Positions 1 to 8,745 of a stretch of 64,000 bases of DNA are shown here, piece after piece (within the stretch, counting starts at the first letter, position 1; every line of letters starts with the position of its first letter). The stretch covers positions 141,076-205,075 of the forward strand of contig JAJDWK010000032.1 of NCBI GenBank assembly GCA_022825675.1, written 5' to 3'. The translations under genes and the position numbers were made by a program. This stretch comes from Anaerolineae bacterium. Lineage in GTDB: Bacteria > Chloroflexota > Anaerolineae > Aggregatilineales > Phototrophicaceae. The notes beneath the pieces were generated by a model that was not told where the DNA came from, made no database searches, and saw nothing but the letters and a program-made list of their open reading frames with translations.

Positions 1-744
1 TGCGCCCGCCAATGCGCCCGATGTCGAGCCGAGCGTCCACAGCCCCTGCGTTGCCACCCACCACTGCGTCAAGCCCATCGCCGCGCCGACCAAAATCAGC
101 ATCGGCAAGCTGCGCAGCAGCCCGCTCAAGCCCGCGCTGACATAGGCGACAAGCGCGCCGCTGAGCAAGCATGCCAAGCCCAGATTGAGCGCGGCGTCAT
201 GCGCCAGCGCCTCGCCGGGCAAACCGGTAACCGCCGTCAGCGCGACGAAAGAAGTGCCCAGCGAGCCGAAAGTAACCGCCCAGCCATGCCCCAGGGATGC
301 CATTATCACCGCTTTTGTGGCGCTGTATCCCAAGCCGACGAGCAATGGCGCCACCACCGCAATCGGCACGCCGAAGCCGCCAACGCCCTGCAAAAGCGAG
401 ACAAATACCCAGCTAATCAGCAAACTTTGGGCGGCGCGGTCCGCCGTCAAACGCGGCAGGCTGCGCCCGATAAGGCTGACGGTGCCGGCTTCGTTGGTAA
501 CATTGTAGAAAAACAGCGCCATCCAGACGATGTAGAGCACATCAAGCGCCAGGAACAGCGATTTCCCGATAGCGACCAGCGCCAGCGTCACATCACCGCC
601 GAATGCCGTCAGCGCCAGCAGCAAGGCGACCAGGAAGCCGGCGCTGCCAGCGCGCCCGCCGCCCCAGCCCATCGCCATCATCAGCAGCAAGACGGCGGCC
701 ACCGGCAGCAATGCCAGCAGCCAATTGAGCGGGGTCAAGTCCAC
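1..744 (-). CDS. L-lactate permease family transporter (partial, C-terminus beyond window)
   Basis: The minus strand reads open from a GTG at 744 to base 1, giving 248 residues with no stop, so the gene runs off the left edge. The protein is a chain of hydrophobic segments starting LTPLNWLLALLPVAAVLLL. It contains LLQGVGGFGVPIAVVAPLL, LGYSATKAVIMASLGHG and WAVTFGSLGTSF, which resemble the glycine-rich core of the lactate/glycolate permeases (LctP/GlcA, Lactate_perm family). Members are proton-coupled inner-membrane carriers of 2-hydroxy acids, normally about 530-560 residues, so roughly half is missing. It lies 26 bp after an amidase and an SDR and is probably co-transcribed with them. No good Shine-Dalgarno site precedes the GTG, so the start is uncertain. 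The exact substrate cannot be read from this fragment. Confidence 0.75.
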   Translation of the reverse strand, partial: MDLTPLNWLLALLPVAAVLLLMMAMGWGGGRAGSAGFLVALLLALTAFGGDVTLALVAIGKSLFLALDVLYIVWMALFFYNVTNEAGTVSLIGRSLPRLTADRAAQSLLISWVFVSLLQGVGGFGVPIAVVAPLLVGLGYSATKAVIMASLGHGWAVTFGSLGTSFVALTAVTGLPGEALAHDAALNLGLACLLSGALVAYVSAGLSGLLRSLPMLILVGAAMGLTQWWVATQGLWTLGSTSGALAGA

Positions 745-770
745 TTCACATCACCGTGGGGCTGAGGCGC

Positions 771-2201
771 TCAGGCCGGCGGCTGGCGGCAAAGCGGCGG
801 TTGGATCTCGTAGAAGCGCGTCGCTTCCTGGAAGGCATAGGCAAGCTGCAGCACGGCGAATTCGGACCGCGGACGCCCGACAATCTGCAAGCCGACAGGC
901 AAGCCAGCATCCGTGAAGCCGCAGGGCAGGGATATCGCCGGCAAGCCCGTCACCGTGATGAAGGCGCAGCTCATCATCCAGTCGATATAAGTCGCCATCG
1001 CGACGCCGTTAATCGCCTGCGGATATTCCGTTTCGATATCAAAGGGTGGCAGCTGGGCGGTGGGCAGCAGCAGGAACTCATACTCCTGCAGGAACTCGCG
1101 TACGCGATGGAAGAGCTCGCTGCGCCGCGCCTCCGCCCGGCTGATATCCGCGGCGCTGAGGCTGCGCCCCTGCGCGGCATTCCAGCGGATCGTCTCTTTG
1201 AATGCTGCTTCGCCATATTCGGCGAAATGCTCGGCGAAACTCAGCTCGAAGTTCCAGGCGCGCAAGGTTTGGAAAATGTCGTAAGCGTCACGGAAATCCG
1301 GCTGGTCGCGCTCGACATGGCAGCCAATATCTTCAAATATGGGCAGCTGCGCCTCAAGCGTCGCGAGCACGCGCGCATCGACGGGGAAGGCGGCGAGGTC
1401 GGGGCTGTACGCCAGGCGAACGCCGTTGAAATCCCGCGCCAAGTCGCCTGCGAATTGCGCCGCCGGCTCGGCAAGCGAGAGCGGCGCGCGCGGGTCATAG
1501 CCGGCGATGGCGCGCAGCATCAGCGCGACATCCTGCACCGTCCGCCCCATGGGACCATCAACCGCCAGCGTCGACCAGGCGCAGGTTTTGGGGTAACGCG
1601 GCACTCTGCCCGGGCTGGGGCGCAAGCCAACAACATTGCAGAAACTCGCGGGATTGCGCAGCGAGCCGCCCATATCGCTGCCATCGGCGAGCGGAATCAT
1701 GCCGCAGGCGAGCGCCACCGCCGCGCCGCCGCTGCTGCCGCCGCAAGTTTTTGATACATCATACGGGTTGCGGGTGGCGCCAAATACCGGGTTAAAAGTG
1801 TGCGAGCCCGCGCCGAATTCCGGCACATTGGTCTTGCCAATGCTGATGCAGCCCGCCGCTTTCAAACGGGCGATGATGAGGTCGTCAATCTCCGGGACAT
1901 TGTCGCGGAAAACTGGCGAGCCCATCGTTGTGCGCATGCCTTTGGTCTGGAAAAGGTCCTTATGCGCGATTGGCAAGCCGTGCAATATGCCAAGCTCCTC
2001 GCCGCGGGCTTTTTTGTCATCGGCGGCGCGCGCCAGCGCCAGCGCCCGTTCCGGCTCCAATGTTACAATCGCATTCACCTGAGGGTTGAGCGCTTCAATC
2101 TGTTCCAGGTGCGCCGCCAGCGCTTCGCTGGCGGAAACTTCGCCACCGCGAATGCGGGCGGCAAGCTCAACCGCCGTCATCCATACCAGTTCAGTAGTCA
2201 A
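771..2201 (-). CDS. Amidase signature family hydrolase
   Basis: A 476-residue amidase-signature enzyme. The catalytic Ser-cisSer-Lys set is visible: the lysine in LPIAHKDLFQTKG, the cis-serine in CGGSSGGAAVALA and the nucleophile in GSDMGGSLRNPASF. Family members hydrolyse carboxylic amides in the cytoplasm; this one could be an aryl- or alkyl-amidase, and a GatA role is unlikely because no gatB or gatC is near. I chose a TTG start at 2201 because AGGGGA lies about 8 bases upstream and the SDR stop is only 14 bases away. A start at the ATG of MTAVELAARI (2180) is also possible. The longer open frame upstream overlaps the SDR and looks like read-through. It is the middle gene of the SDR-amidase-permease unit. 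Confidence 0.88.
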   Translation of the reverse strand: MTTELVWMTAVELAARIRGGEVSASEALAAHLEQIEALNPQVNAIVTLEPERALALARAADDKKARGEELGILHGLPIAHKDLFQTKGMRTTMGSPVFRDNVPEIDDLIIARLKAAGCISIGKTNVPEFGAGSHTFNPVFGATRNPYDVSKTCGGSSGGAAVALACGMIPLADGSDMGGSLRNPASFCNVVGLRPSPGRVPRYPKTCAWSTLAVDGPMGRTVQDVALMLRAIAGYDPRAPLSLAEPAAQFAGDLARDFNGVRLAYSPDLAAFPVDARVLATLEAQLPIFEDIGCHVERDQPDFRDAYDIFQTLRAWNFELSFAEHFAEYGEAAFKETIRWNAAQGRSLSAADISRAEARRSELFHRVREFLQEYEFLLLPTAQLPPFDIETEYPQAINGVAMATYIDWMMSCAFITVTGLPAISLPCGFTDAGLPVGLQIVGRPRSEFAVLQLAYAFQEATRFYEIQPPLCRQPPA

Positions 2202-2215
2202 TTGCCGTCCCCTGC

Positions 2216-2962
2216 CTAGCCCCTGCCGACAAATGGCATGCCGTTCGCCATAACGGTGATAAAAAGCACATTGACCGAAAGCGGCAAATTCGCCATATAC
2301 AGCACCGCATCCGCCACATGGCGCGCGTCCATCTGCGGCTCCACCGCGCCCGATTGCCGCCCGAGCAAGGTCTGCTGCCGGTCCGACATTTCGGTGCGGG
2401 CATTGCCGATGTCGATTTGGCCGCAAGCGATATTATAGTCCCTGCCATCAAGCGCGGTCGATTTAGTCAAACCCGAGAGCGCGTGCTTGCTGGTGGTGTA
2501 GGCTGCCGAATGCCGCCGCGGCACCTGCGCCGAAATCGAGCCGTTGTTGATGATGCGCCCGCCTTGGGGGCGCTGCGTTTTCATCAGCGTGTAGGCTTCT
2601 TTTAAGCACCAAAAGGCGCCGGTAACATTCACCGCGATGACCTGCTGCCACATATCGGCAGTAAGTTCTTCCAGCGGTATCGACGGGGCATTCAGTCCCG
2701 CGTTATTAAAGAGCAGGTCGAGCCGGTTAAAGCGCTCTTTTGTGACGGCGAAGAGCCGCCGCACCGCCTCGCGGTCGCTGACATCCGTGGGCATAATCAG
2801 CACCCGTTCTGGCGGCGCATTTGCCAGCGCCGCCGTCTCTTTCAGCGCCGCTTCCCGCCGTCCCGCCAGCGTCAGCGAATAGCCGGCGTCAAAGAGCGCC
2901 AGCGCCGATACCCTGCCAATGCCGGAGCCGGCACCGGTTATCACCGCAATGCGCCCTGCCAT
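2216..2962 (-). CDS. Short-chain dehydrogenase/reductase (SDR)
   Basis: A 248-residue classical SDR. The nucleotide-binding motif TGAGSGIG is near residue 10, the structural NNAG motif follows, and the catalytic Ser and YxxxK are in [14 protein letters not shown] and AYTTSK. Such enzymes are NAD(P)-dependent cytoplasmic oxidoreductases acting on hydroxyl or keto groups. The substrate is not predictable. The start at 2962 is supported by a perfect GAGGAGG about 5 bases upstream. It is the first gene of a minus-strand unit with the amidase and the permease, driven by a near-consensus promoter at 2991-3019. A divergent TIM-barrel isomerase gene on the other side suggests a shared small catabolic function. 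Confidence 0.9.
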   Translation of the reverse strand: MAGRIAVITGAGSGIGRVSALALFDAGYSLTLAGRREAALKETAALANAPPERVLIMPTDVSDREAVRRLFAVTKERFNRLDLLFNNAGLNAPSIPLEELTADMWQQVIAVNVTGAFWCLKEAYTLMKTQRPQGGRIINNGSISAQVPRRHSAAYTTSKHALSGLTKSTALDGRDYNIACGQIDIGNARTEMSDRQQTLLGRQSGAVEPQMDARHVADAVLYMANLPLSVNVLFITVMANGMPFVGRG

Positions 2963-2990
2963 CGCGCCTCCTCTTAAACAAGCTGCGCCA

Positions 2991-3019
2991 AGTGTACGGC
3001 TGGCGCTGCCGCTTGTCAA
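2991..3019 (-). promoter_or_regulatory. Promoter for SDR-amidase-permease unit
   Basis: On the minus strand TTGACA (3014-3019) is followed after 17 bases by TACACT (2991-2996). This is a close match to a housekeeping sigma promoter, 29 bases before the SDR start codon. Its -35 box lies inside a 19-bp palindrome. Confidence 0.72.
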
Positions 3020-3030
3020 ACGCTGACAAG
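3012..3030. promoter_or_regulatory. Palindromic operator candidate between divergent promoters
   Basis: CTTGTCA-N5-TGACAAG, perfect 7-bp arms. It overlaps the -35 box of the minus-strand promoter and the candidate -35 box of the plus-strand promoter, the usual place for a repressor or activator controlling both sides. No regulator gene is adjacent, so the binding protein is unknown. Confidence 0.55.
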
Positions 3031-3051
3031 CCGGCGAGGATGCGTTACCAT
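3023..3051 (+). promoter_or_regulatory. Candidate promoter for TIM-barrel isomerase
   Basis: CTGACA (3023-3028), 17 bases, TACCAT (3046-3051). A moderate match, 35 bases before the ATG at 3086, with its -35 in the shared palindrome. Confidence 0.45.
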
Positions 3052-3085
3052 CGCCGCTGGCAATCCCGCGGGAGGAGCGCAAACT

Positions 3086-3877
3086 ATGAAAATCGCTTGC
3101 TGCATCTGGGCATTAAGCGGGGACGAGACGGATATCCTGCGCCAAGTCCGCGACTTGGGCTTTGATTGGATCGACATCCAGCCGGCGCAGCTCGCTTCTA
3201 TCGAGAGCCGGCTCCTGGCGCAGGAATTGGGCTTAAGCGTGTCTTGCGTTGGCGCTTCCTTCGGCATGCCAGCGGGCAGCGCGCTTGATGCCAGCGATGA
3301 GGGCGCGCGGCGCAGCGCCAGTGAGCATGTCAAACGGGCGCTTGACAAAGCCGCCCAGCTCCGGGCGGATACCGTCTATGTTGTGCCCGGACAGCGGCGG
3401 GACCCCGCCGCATTGGAACGATTTGCGCAATCGCTGCTGCCGCTGGCGGACAGGGCGGCAGCGGCGGGCATCAAGCTCGCCATCGAGCACTTCCCGGGCA
3501 AAGCCCTGCCCACCGCCGCCGAGACCTTGGAGTTCCTGCGCGCGCTCGAGCATGGCAATCTCTACCTGCTCTATGACAGCGGGCATATTCTGCTGTCCTG
3601 TGAAGACCCGGCAGCGGTCATCCACAATGCGGGCGAGCGCTTGGGCTATGTGCATTTTGACGACAATGACGGCGTCCAGGATTTACACTGGGCGCTGCTG
3701 GATGGCGTGATGGACGAAGAAGCGCTGGCAGCGACCCTGCATGCCTTAAGCGATATCGGCTATCGCGGGGCGCTCAGCCTGGAATTAAGCCCGGCGCTGC
3801 CGCAAGTGGCGCCGGCGCTAAGCCACAGCGCGGACATTCTGGCGCGCGCGCGGCACCAGGCGCGGCGTTCGGGGTAA
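3086..3877 (+). CDS. Sugar phosphate isomerase/epimerase-like TIM barrel protein
   Basis: A 263-residue xylose-isomerase-like TIM-barrel protein (AP_endonuc_2 family). Typical features are [13 protein letters not shown] early in the chain, the metal-ligand regions [13 protein letters not shown] and [19 protein letters not shown], and a C-terminal GALSLELSP. These enzymes isomerise or epimerise sugars, inositols or sugar acids using a divalent metal in the cytoplasm. The reaction here is not identifiable. GGGAGGAG stands about 8 bases before the ATG. The gene is transcribed alone, divergent from the SDR unit and sharing its palindrome, so it probably belongs to the same pathway. A second member of the family is at 24987-25820. 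Confidence 0.82.
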   Translation: MKIACCIWALSGDETDILRQVRDLGFDWIDIQPAQLASIESRLLAQELGLSVSCVGASFGMPAGSALDASDEGARRSASEHVKRALDKAAQLRADTVYVVPGQRRDPAALERFAQSLLPLADRAAAAGIKLAIEHFPGKALPTAAETLEFLRALEHGNLYLLYDSGHILLSCEDPAAVIHNAGERLGYVHFDDNDGVQDLHWALLDGVMDEEALAATLHALSDIGYRGALSLELSPALPQVAPALSHSADILARARHQARRSG

Positions 3878-3914
3878 CCGCTGCCGCGCTCACGCGCCCT
3901 GCATTAATTCCTAT

Positions 3915-3943
3915 TTGCACAATCAAATATATCTCATTATAGT
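3915..3943 (+). promoter_or_regulatory. Promoter of the sulfatase/PhyH cluster
   Basis: TTGCAC (3915-3920), 17-base spacer, TATAGT (3938-3943), in an AT-rich pocket. It would give a leader of about 190 bases before the GTG at 4140. The leader holds a small hairpin (4066-4080) followed by a T-rich run. Confidence 0.65.
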
Positions 3944-4065
3944 ATTGGGGTACTTTCGTGTTCAGTTCGCTGAATATGTGTATCAGCGAAGGAAAGCGGT
4001 GTGCGCTTTGCGCGGAAAATGGGGGAAGCAGGTGTAGCCTGCGGCGCGAGAATCGGCCTCACCAG

Positions 4066-4087
4066 CCTGATTGCGTCAGGTATTTTT
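4066..4087 (+). promoter_or_regulatory. Leader hairpin with T-run, possible attenuator
   Basis: CCTGA-TTGCG-TCAGG (4066-4080) is followed at once by TATTTTT. The stem is only 5 bp, so as an intrinsic terminator it is weak. It lies inside the untranslated leader 53 bases before the substrate-binding-protein gene. A second small hairpin, GCAGG-TGTAG-CCTGC, lies about 25 bases upstream. I recognise no riboswitch class. Confidence 0.35.
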
Positions 4088-4139
4088 GTGATTGCATCGT
4101 ATTCGATTTGTTCCCAATCTCTAGTGAAAGGAGAGTCTC

Positions 4140-5459
4140 GTGTTTAGAAGAACGATCTTGCTTATCCTGGTGTTGCTCTTGGCGCTTGTGCCGCTGTCGG
4201 CGACAGTATCGGCGCAAAACCCCGACTGCGAGGGCGATGTCACCTTGACCTATTGGCACCATTGGGGCGGCAACCGCATCCCCTTGCAAGAACAGCAAGT
4301 CGCCGACTTTGAAAATCATCACCCCGGCATTTGCGTCGATAACATCTTCCTGCCTTGGGATAACCGCTTGCAGAACCTGCTCGCCGCTATCGCCGCGGGC
4401 AACCCGCCCGATGTAACCATGTTCGGCCGCCACGATCTGCCCTTCTTCGCCGCCACCGAATCCATCATCCCGCTGGATGACTATATGGCAGCTGATGGCA
4501 TCGACCCGGCGATTTTCCACCCATCGGAATTCGCGGGCACGCAATTCAACGGCAAGACCTGGCTGCTGCCGCTGCCCGGTGGCGGTGCCTTCGCCATCGC
4601 CTGGTATAATGTCGACCACTTTGCCGAAGCCGGCGTCGAGCAATTCCCCGAAACCTGGGCGGAGATGCTGGAAGTAGCCGAGACCCTGCGCGTTGGCGAT
4701 GGCAGCTTCCTGGAGCGCATCGGCTTTAACGCCTCAGCGGTAACGGGCTTCCCCTTCCTCGCCTGGCTGAATGCCAATGGTCAGACCTGGATTAGCGATG
4801 ACCTGCGCACCATCACCATCAACAACCAGGCCGGCATGGAAACCTTGGAGTTCATGCAGGCGATGGCTGCGATTAACTACGGCATTGAAGAGCAGAACGC
4901 CTTCTGGGAGATGGCGGGCGAATTTGACCAGGGTCCGCTGATTCAAGGTTTGGTTTCCATCGAGGCAAATGGCTCCTGGACGCTCTTCCAACTGGAAGAC
5001 CACGCCGAAACCCTGAATTATGATGTCGCGCCCATTCCTTATGGACCCAGCGGCAGCGCCGATCGCCGCGGTGGCGCCCATGGTGGCTGGGGCTATATGA
5101 TTCCCAAGAACGCCGCCCACCCGGACGAAGCCTGGAAATTGGTCAAATGGCTGACCACCGAGGTTGAGGGTCAAGGCGCTTGCTGGTTCATCCAGCAGCA
5201 GCAGCGCCCATCGCCGCTGGTGGAATGCAATGGCTATGAAAAAGACGGCGTTGTGCATCACCGCGCCGAGGCGATTTTGGGTGTGGCTGCGCTGGATTAT
5301 CTGGTGCCAGTCGCGCCGGTTCAACCAGAAGCCAACCAGATTCTTGCCCGCATGGTGGAAGATGTGCTCTTCGGCGATAGCTCAATCGAAGACGCGCTCG
5401 CCAGCACCGAAGCGGAGATTCAAGAATTGCTGGACGCCTTCTGGGAAGAATACGGCTAA
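4140..5459 (+). CDS. ABC transporter sugar-binding protein (CUT1 type)
   Basis: A 439-residue extracytoplasmic solute-binding protein (SBP_bac_1 family). It has a signal peptide, a hydrophobic run ending LSATVSAQ, with no lipobox cysteine. The mature start VTLTYWHHWGG and the patterns AAIAAGNPPDV, YNVDHFAEAGVEQFPETWAEML and GGWGYMIPKNA are typical. It should bind an oligosaccharide or glycoside outside the membrane and deliver it to the permeases encoded at 5568-7420. The start is a GTG preceded by AAAGGAG. It is the first gene of the cluster ending at 14184, behind a promoter at 3915 and a structured leader. A strong hairpin follows its stop codon. The ligand may be sulfated, given the neighbouring sulfatase, but this is inference. 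Confidence 0.92.
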   Translation: MFRRTILLILVLLLALVPLSATVSAQNPDCEGDVTLTYWHHWGGNRIPLQEQQVADFENHHPGICVDNIFLPWDNRLQNLLAAIAAGNPPDVTMFGRHDLPFFAATESIIPLDDYMAADGIDPAIFHPSEFAGTQFNGKTWLLPLPGGGAFAIAWYNVDHFAEAGVEQFPETWAEMLEVAETLRVGDGSFLERIGFNASAVTGFPFLAWLNANGQTWISDDLRTITINNQAGMETLEFMQAMAAINYGIEEQNAFWEMAGEFDQGPLIQGLVSIEANGSWTLFQLEDHAETLNYDVAPIPYGPSGSADRRGGAHGGWGYMIPKNAAHPDEAWKLVKWLTTEVEGQGACWFIQQQQRPSPLVECNGYEKDGVVHHRAEAILGVAALDYLVPVAPVQPEANQILARMVEDVLFGDSSIEDALASTEAEIQELLDAFWEEYG

Positions 5460-5476
5460 AGCGCATCAGCTTGTAT

Positions 5477-5496
5477 GGGGCATCTTCGGGTGCCCC
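5477..5496 (+). terminator. Intercistronic UUCG hairpin after SBP gene
   Basis: GGGGCATC-TTCG-GGTGCCCC: an 8-bp stem with one G-U pair and the extra-stable UUCG tetraloop, 17 bases after the stop. The following TTCCCTATCTA is not a strong T-run, so it more likely stabilises the upstream mRNA or partly attenuates transcription. Confidence 0.65.
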
Positions 5497-5567
5497 TTCC
5501 CTATCTATAGATTGCAATAGCTTGGCATCGATAGCATCGGCGTATCAGCGCGAACACGGGCAGCACC

Positions 5568-6527
5568 ATGGCTACAGCATTCGGCTCTCAATTCAGCGAT
5601 TTAAGAAAGCGGCGGCGCGAACGTTGGAGCGACCTTTCGCCCATGCGCCGGCGGGAAGCCAAAATTGGCTTGCTGTTCATCAGCCCGTGGATAGTGGGCG
5701 TGTTATTGTTTGCGCTATTCCCCTTCATCGCTTCATTTTTGCTCAGCTTCACCAAATATAATATCGTCGCCCCGCCCGAATGGGTTGGTGCCGACCATTA
5801 TGTCAAAATCTTCACGGATGACCCGCTGTTTTTGAAATCGCTGCGCAATACGGGCGTTTATGTCGGCGGCTCGGTTGCGATTCGCATCGTGCTCGGCTTT
5901 GCGCTGGCGCTGCTGCTGAATACCAAGGTGCGGTTTTTGGGGCTGTGGCGCACGATATTTTATGTGCCATCGGTGGTGCCGATTGTCGCGCTTTCGATTG
6001 TATGGCTCTATGTGCTAAATGCCCGCGCCGGTTTGCTCAACTGGTTCTTGGGCTTCTTCGGCATCCCACGCATCCGCTGGTTTGCCGACCCTGATTTCGC
6101 CATGATCGCCTTCCTCATCATGAGCACCACCTGGGTCGGCGTGACAATGGTGATATTCCTGGCGGGCTTGCAGGGCATCCCCGAAGAATATTACGATGCC
6201 GCCAAGATTGACGGCGCGAATATGCTGCAGCGGCTCTGGCGCGTAACCATCCCCTTGATGACGCCCACAATCTATCTCAATGTGCTTATCAATATCATCG
6301 GCGCGTTCCAGGTATTCACGCAGGTTTTCATCATGACTGGCGGCGCGCCGCGTGACGCCACCCGCACTTATGTCCTGCACCTCTTTGATTATGCCTTCCA
6401 GTATCTGCCGCCACAGATGGGCTATTCCTCGGCGCTGGCGTGGATTTTGTTCATGATTATCTTCGCGTTCACCGCCGTCATCGTGGCGACTTCGCAGCGA
6501 TGGGTCTTTTATCAAGGCGGGGAATAA
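5568..6527 (+). CDS. ABC transporter permease, CUT1 MalF/UgpA type
   Basis: A 319-residue binding-protein-dependent permease with six predicted membrane helices, starting around IGLLFISPWIVGVLLFALFP. The cytoplasmic EAA loop that contacts the ATPase is seen as EEYYDAAKIDGANMLQRLW. It pairs with the permease at 6533 to form the channel for the importer fed by the binding protein at 4140. It lies 108 bases after that gene, past a hairpin, and 5 bases before the partner permease. No ATPase gene belongs to this cluster. The family commonly uses a shared MsmK/UgpC-type ATPase encoded elsewhere. Confidence 0.93.
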   Translation: MATAFGSQFSDLRKRRRERWSDLSPMRRREAKIGLLFISPWIVGVLLFALFPFIASFLLSFTKYNIVAPPEWVGADHYVKIFTDDPLFLKSLRNTGVYVGGSVAIRIVLGFALALLLNTKVRFLGLWRTIFYVPSVVPIVALSIVWLYVLNARAGLLNWFLGFFGIPRIRWFADPDFAMIAFLIMSTTWVGVTMVIFLAGLQGIPEEYYDAAKIDGANMLQRLWRVTIPLMTPTIYLNVLINIIGAFQVFTQVFIMTGGAPRDATRTYVLHLFDYAFQYLPPQMGYSSALAWILFMIIFAFTAVIVATSQRWVFYQGGE

Positions 6528-6532
6528 TCACG

Positions 6533-7420
6533 ATGGGTACGGCGGCTATGGCACAATCGGGCGTTTTGCAGAACGACTTTGTCAGCAACCTGCTGCGCGT
6601 TTTAGGGCGTATCTTGCTCTATTTCGTGCTCATATTCATGAGCCTGTGGTTCCTGGCACCGCTGTTTTGGATGTTTATGTCGTCATTTATGCCCTTGGAG
6701 CAAGTGGGCATTTTCCCGGTTGAATGGATACCCCGCGTATGGCAGCCACAGAATTACACCGACGCCCTGCAATTTTGGGAGTTCGGCACAACTTTTCGCA
6801 ATACCATGCTGATTACCGTGCTCTCGCTGATAGGCGATATCGGCTCGTGCACCATCGTCGCCTACGGCTTCGCGCGCTTCCGCTTCCCCTTTCGTGATAC
6901 GCTCTTCCTGATATTGCTGGCGACCTTGATGCTGCCCTTCGCTGTGCGTTTGATACCCGTCTACGCCGCCTACGAAGCCATCGGCTGGATCGATACCTTC
7001 TATCCGCTGATTGTGCCCGCTTTCTTTGGCAATGCCTTCTACATCTTTATCTGCCGCCAATTCTTCCTTGGCATCCCGCAAGACCTGCTGGACGCGGCGA
7101 AAATTGATGGCGCCAGCGAGATACGCATCTTCACGCAAGTGATGATCCCGCTCGCCAAGCCCGCCATCGTTGTCATCGCTATCCTCAGCTTCCAAAACAG
7201 TTGGAACGATTTCCTCGGTCCCTTGATTTACCTGAAAGATCCGGAGCTGCATACGCTCGCCATCGGCTTGTACAAGTTCACATCGCTGCCAGGGCAGGGC
7301 GGCATCTACAACCAGCAGATGGCGGCTTCAGTCTTGATGGTCATGCCGGTGCTCATCGTCTTTTTCCTGTTCCAAAAGCAGTTCATCCAGGGCGCCAACC
7401 TCTCTGGCATGAAAGGGTAA
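6533..7420 (+). CDS. ABC transporter permease, CUT1 MalG/UgpE type
   Basis: A 295-residue permease. The start ATG at 6533 follows the previous stop by 5 bases with GGCGGGGA upstream; a longer open frame begins inside the preceding gene and is rejected. The six-helix domain includes WFLAPLFWMFMSSFM, and the EAA loop is QDLLDAAKIDGASEIRIF. The chain ends KQFIQGANLSGMKG, a typical C-terminus of this half-channel. It works with the permease at 5568 and the binding protein at 4140. The sulfatase gene starts 11 bases downstream. Confidence 0.93.
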   Translation: MGTAAMAQSGVLQNDFVSNLLRVLGRILLYFVLIFMSLWFLAPLFWMFMSSFMPLEQVGIFPVEWIPRVWQPQNYTDALQFWEFGTTFRNTMLITVLSLIGDIGSCTIVAYGFARFRFPFRDTLFLILLATLMLPFAVRLIPVYAAYEAIGWIDTFYPLIVPAFFGNAFYIFICRQFFLGIPQDLLDAAKIDGASEIRIFTQVMIPLAKPAIVVIAILSFQNSWNDFLGPLIYLKDPELHTLAIGLYKFTSLPGQGGIYNQQMAASVLMVMPVLIVFFLFQKQFIQGANLSGMKG

Positions 7421-7431
7421 ATCTCGCGGCG

Positions 7432-8730
7432 ATGCAAACGCGACCGAATATCCTATTTGTGCTGGCAGATCAACTGGGCGCGCGCTGGCTGCCGCTGTAT
7501 GGTCATGCCCTCGTAGAAAGTCCAGCGCTGGAGACATTCGCGCAACACAGCACCGTTTTCGAGCGCGCCCTGACGACATCGCCTATTTGTACGCCGTACC
7601 GCGGCTGCCTGCTCAGCGGGCGCTATCCATCCCAGACGGGCTTAAGCGAGAATGGCGGCGCTTACCCCAGTGATCTGCCGAGCTTGGCTGACCATCTCGG
7701 CGAGGCTGGCTATGCCAGCTATTACCTCGGCAAATGGCACCTAAGCGGCGCGCCGCAGGGCAATCGCTGGGTGCCGCCGGGAATGCGCGCCGGCTTCCAG
7801 CATTTCAGCGGCTGGGAGAGCCACCATGTCGATCATTATGCGGGCTTGATGTGGGAAGACGACCCGAAAACACCGCTGTCGATGCCCGGGCATGAAACTG
7901 ACAGTTTGACCGCCGTCGCCGAGCAGAAGCTGGCGCAAGCCGCCAGCAACGATGTCCCCTTTTTTATGCTGATTTCCTATCAAGCGCCGCACCCTCCCTG
8001 CTCCCCGCCAGCTGCTTTCGCCGCGCCCTACGCTGATGCCGAGCTTCTTCCCGAAGCTAATGCCGATAGCGACGCCTGGTTCAAGCATGATGCTTGGGGC
8101 GCGGACTACGATGTTTGCCAATTTCGGCAGCGCTATTTCGGCGAAATCAGCCAGCTTGACGCCGCGTTTGGGCGGCTGCTGGCAGCGCTGCGGCGGCTGA
8201 AACTCGCCGACAATACGCTGGTCGTCTTCACATCAGACCACGGAGAAATGGCGGGCGCTCACGGCTTGTTTGGCAAGGGCCTGATGTACGAAGAGGCAAT
8301 ACATGTGCCGCTTATCATCCGCGCGCCCGGGCAGAAGGCGGGATGCCGAGTGGCAGCGCCCGCAGGCACAATCGACCTGCTGCCTACCCTGCTCGACTAT
8401 GCTGGCGCTGATGCCGATGCGGATGCTGACGCGCGGAGCTTGCGCCCGGCGGTCGCTGGCATCAGCCCACCGCGCGAGCGCATCGTTATCAGCGAATATC
8501 ACAACCTCTGCGCGAGTACATCAGAGTGGAAGCTGGTCGCCGAGCGCGGCAGTTTGCGGGGCGAAGCGCTCTATAACACCGTTGACGATCCTTATGAGCT
8601 GGAAAATCGCCTCAATCAGCCAGAGTGCGCGCAGATTCGAGAAGCATTGACCAGCGCTTTGGCGCGCTGGCAGCGGCGTATTGCCGCTTCCCACAATGAG
8701 AAAACGCAATCGATTCGCGCCATTACTTAA
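7432..8730 (+). CDS. Sulfatase, Cys-type formylglycine-dependent
   Basis: A 432-residue sulfatase of the alkaline-phosphatase superfamily. The maturation motif CxPxR is present as PICTPYRGCLLSGR, with Cys53 expected to become formylglycine. Metal-binding signatures are ILFVLADQLG at residues 7-16 and FTSDHGEMAGAHGLFGKG. It would hydrolyse a sulfate ester, probably on a carbohydrate. No signal peptide is seen, so it should act in the cytoplasm after import by the transporter encoded just upstream. The start at 7432 lies 11 bases after the permease stop; the longer open frame overlaps that gene. No formylglycine-generating enzyme or anSME gene is in the window, so maturation depends on one elsewhere. 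A short Asp-Ala repeat (DADADADA) lies near residue 325. Confidence 0.9.
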   Translation: MQTRPNILFVLADQLGARWLPLYGHALVESPALETFAQHSTVFERALTTSPICTPYRGCLLSGRYPSQTGLSENGGAYPSDLPSLADHLGEAGYASYYLGKWHLSGAPQGNRWVPPGMRAGFQHFSGWESHHVDHYAGLMWEDDPKTPLSMPGHETDSLTAVAEQKLAQAASNDVPFFMLISYQAPHPPCSPPAAFAAPYADAELLPEANADSDAWFKHDAWGADYDVCQFRQRYFGEISQLDAAFGRLLAALRRLKLADNTLVVFTSDHGEMAGAHGLFGKGLMYEEAIHVPLIIRAPGQKAGCRVAAPAGTIDLLPTLLDYAGADADADADARSLRPAVAGISPPRERIVISEYHNLCASTSEWKLVAERGSLRGEALYNTVDDPYELENRLNQPECAQIREALTSALARWQRRIAASHNEKTQSIRAIT

Positions 8731-8745
8731 AGAAAGCGAGAGAAT

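Noticed and set aside
756..1754. Plus-strand ORF of 332 residues opposite the amidase gene
   Set aside because: Arg/Ala/Gln/His-rich composition typical of an antisense frame in GC-rich DNA; the minus strand encodes a complete amidase with catalytic motifs.
8401..8440. GATGCN microrepeat in the sulfatase gene as a phase-variable tract
   Set aside because: It is in frame, imperfect and encodes a short Asp-Ala stretch; no evidence of slippage.
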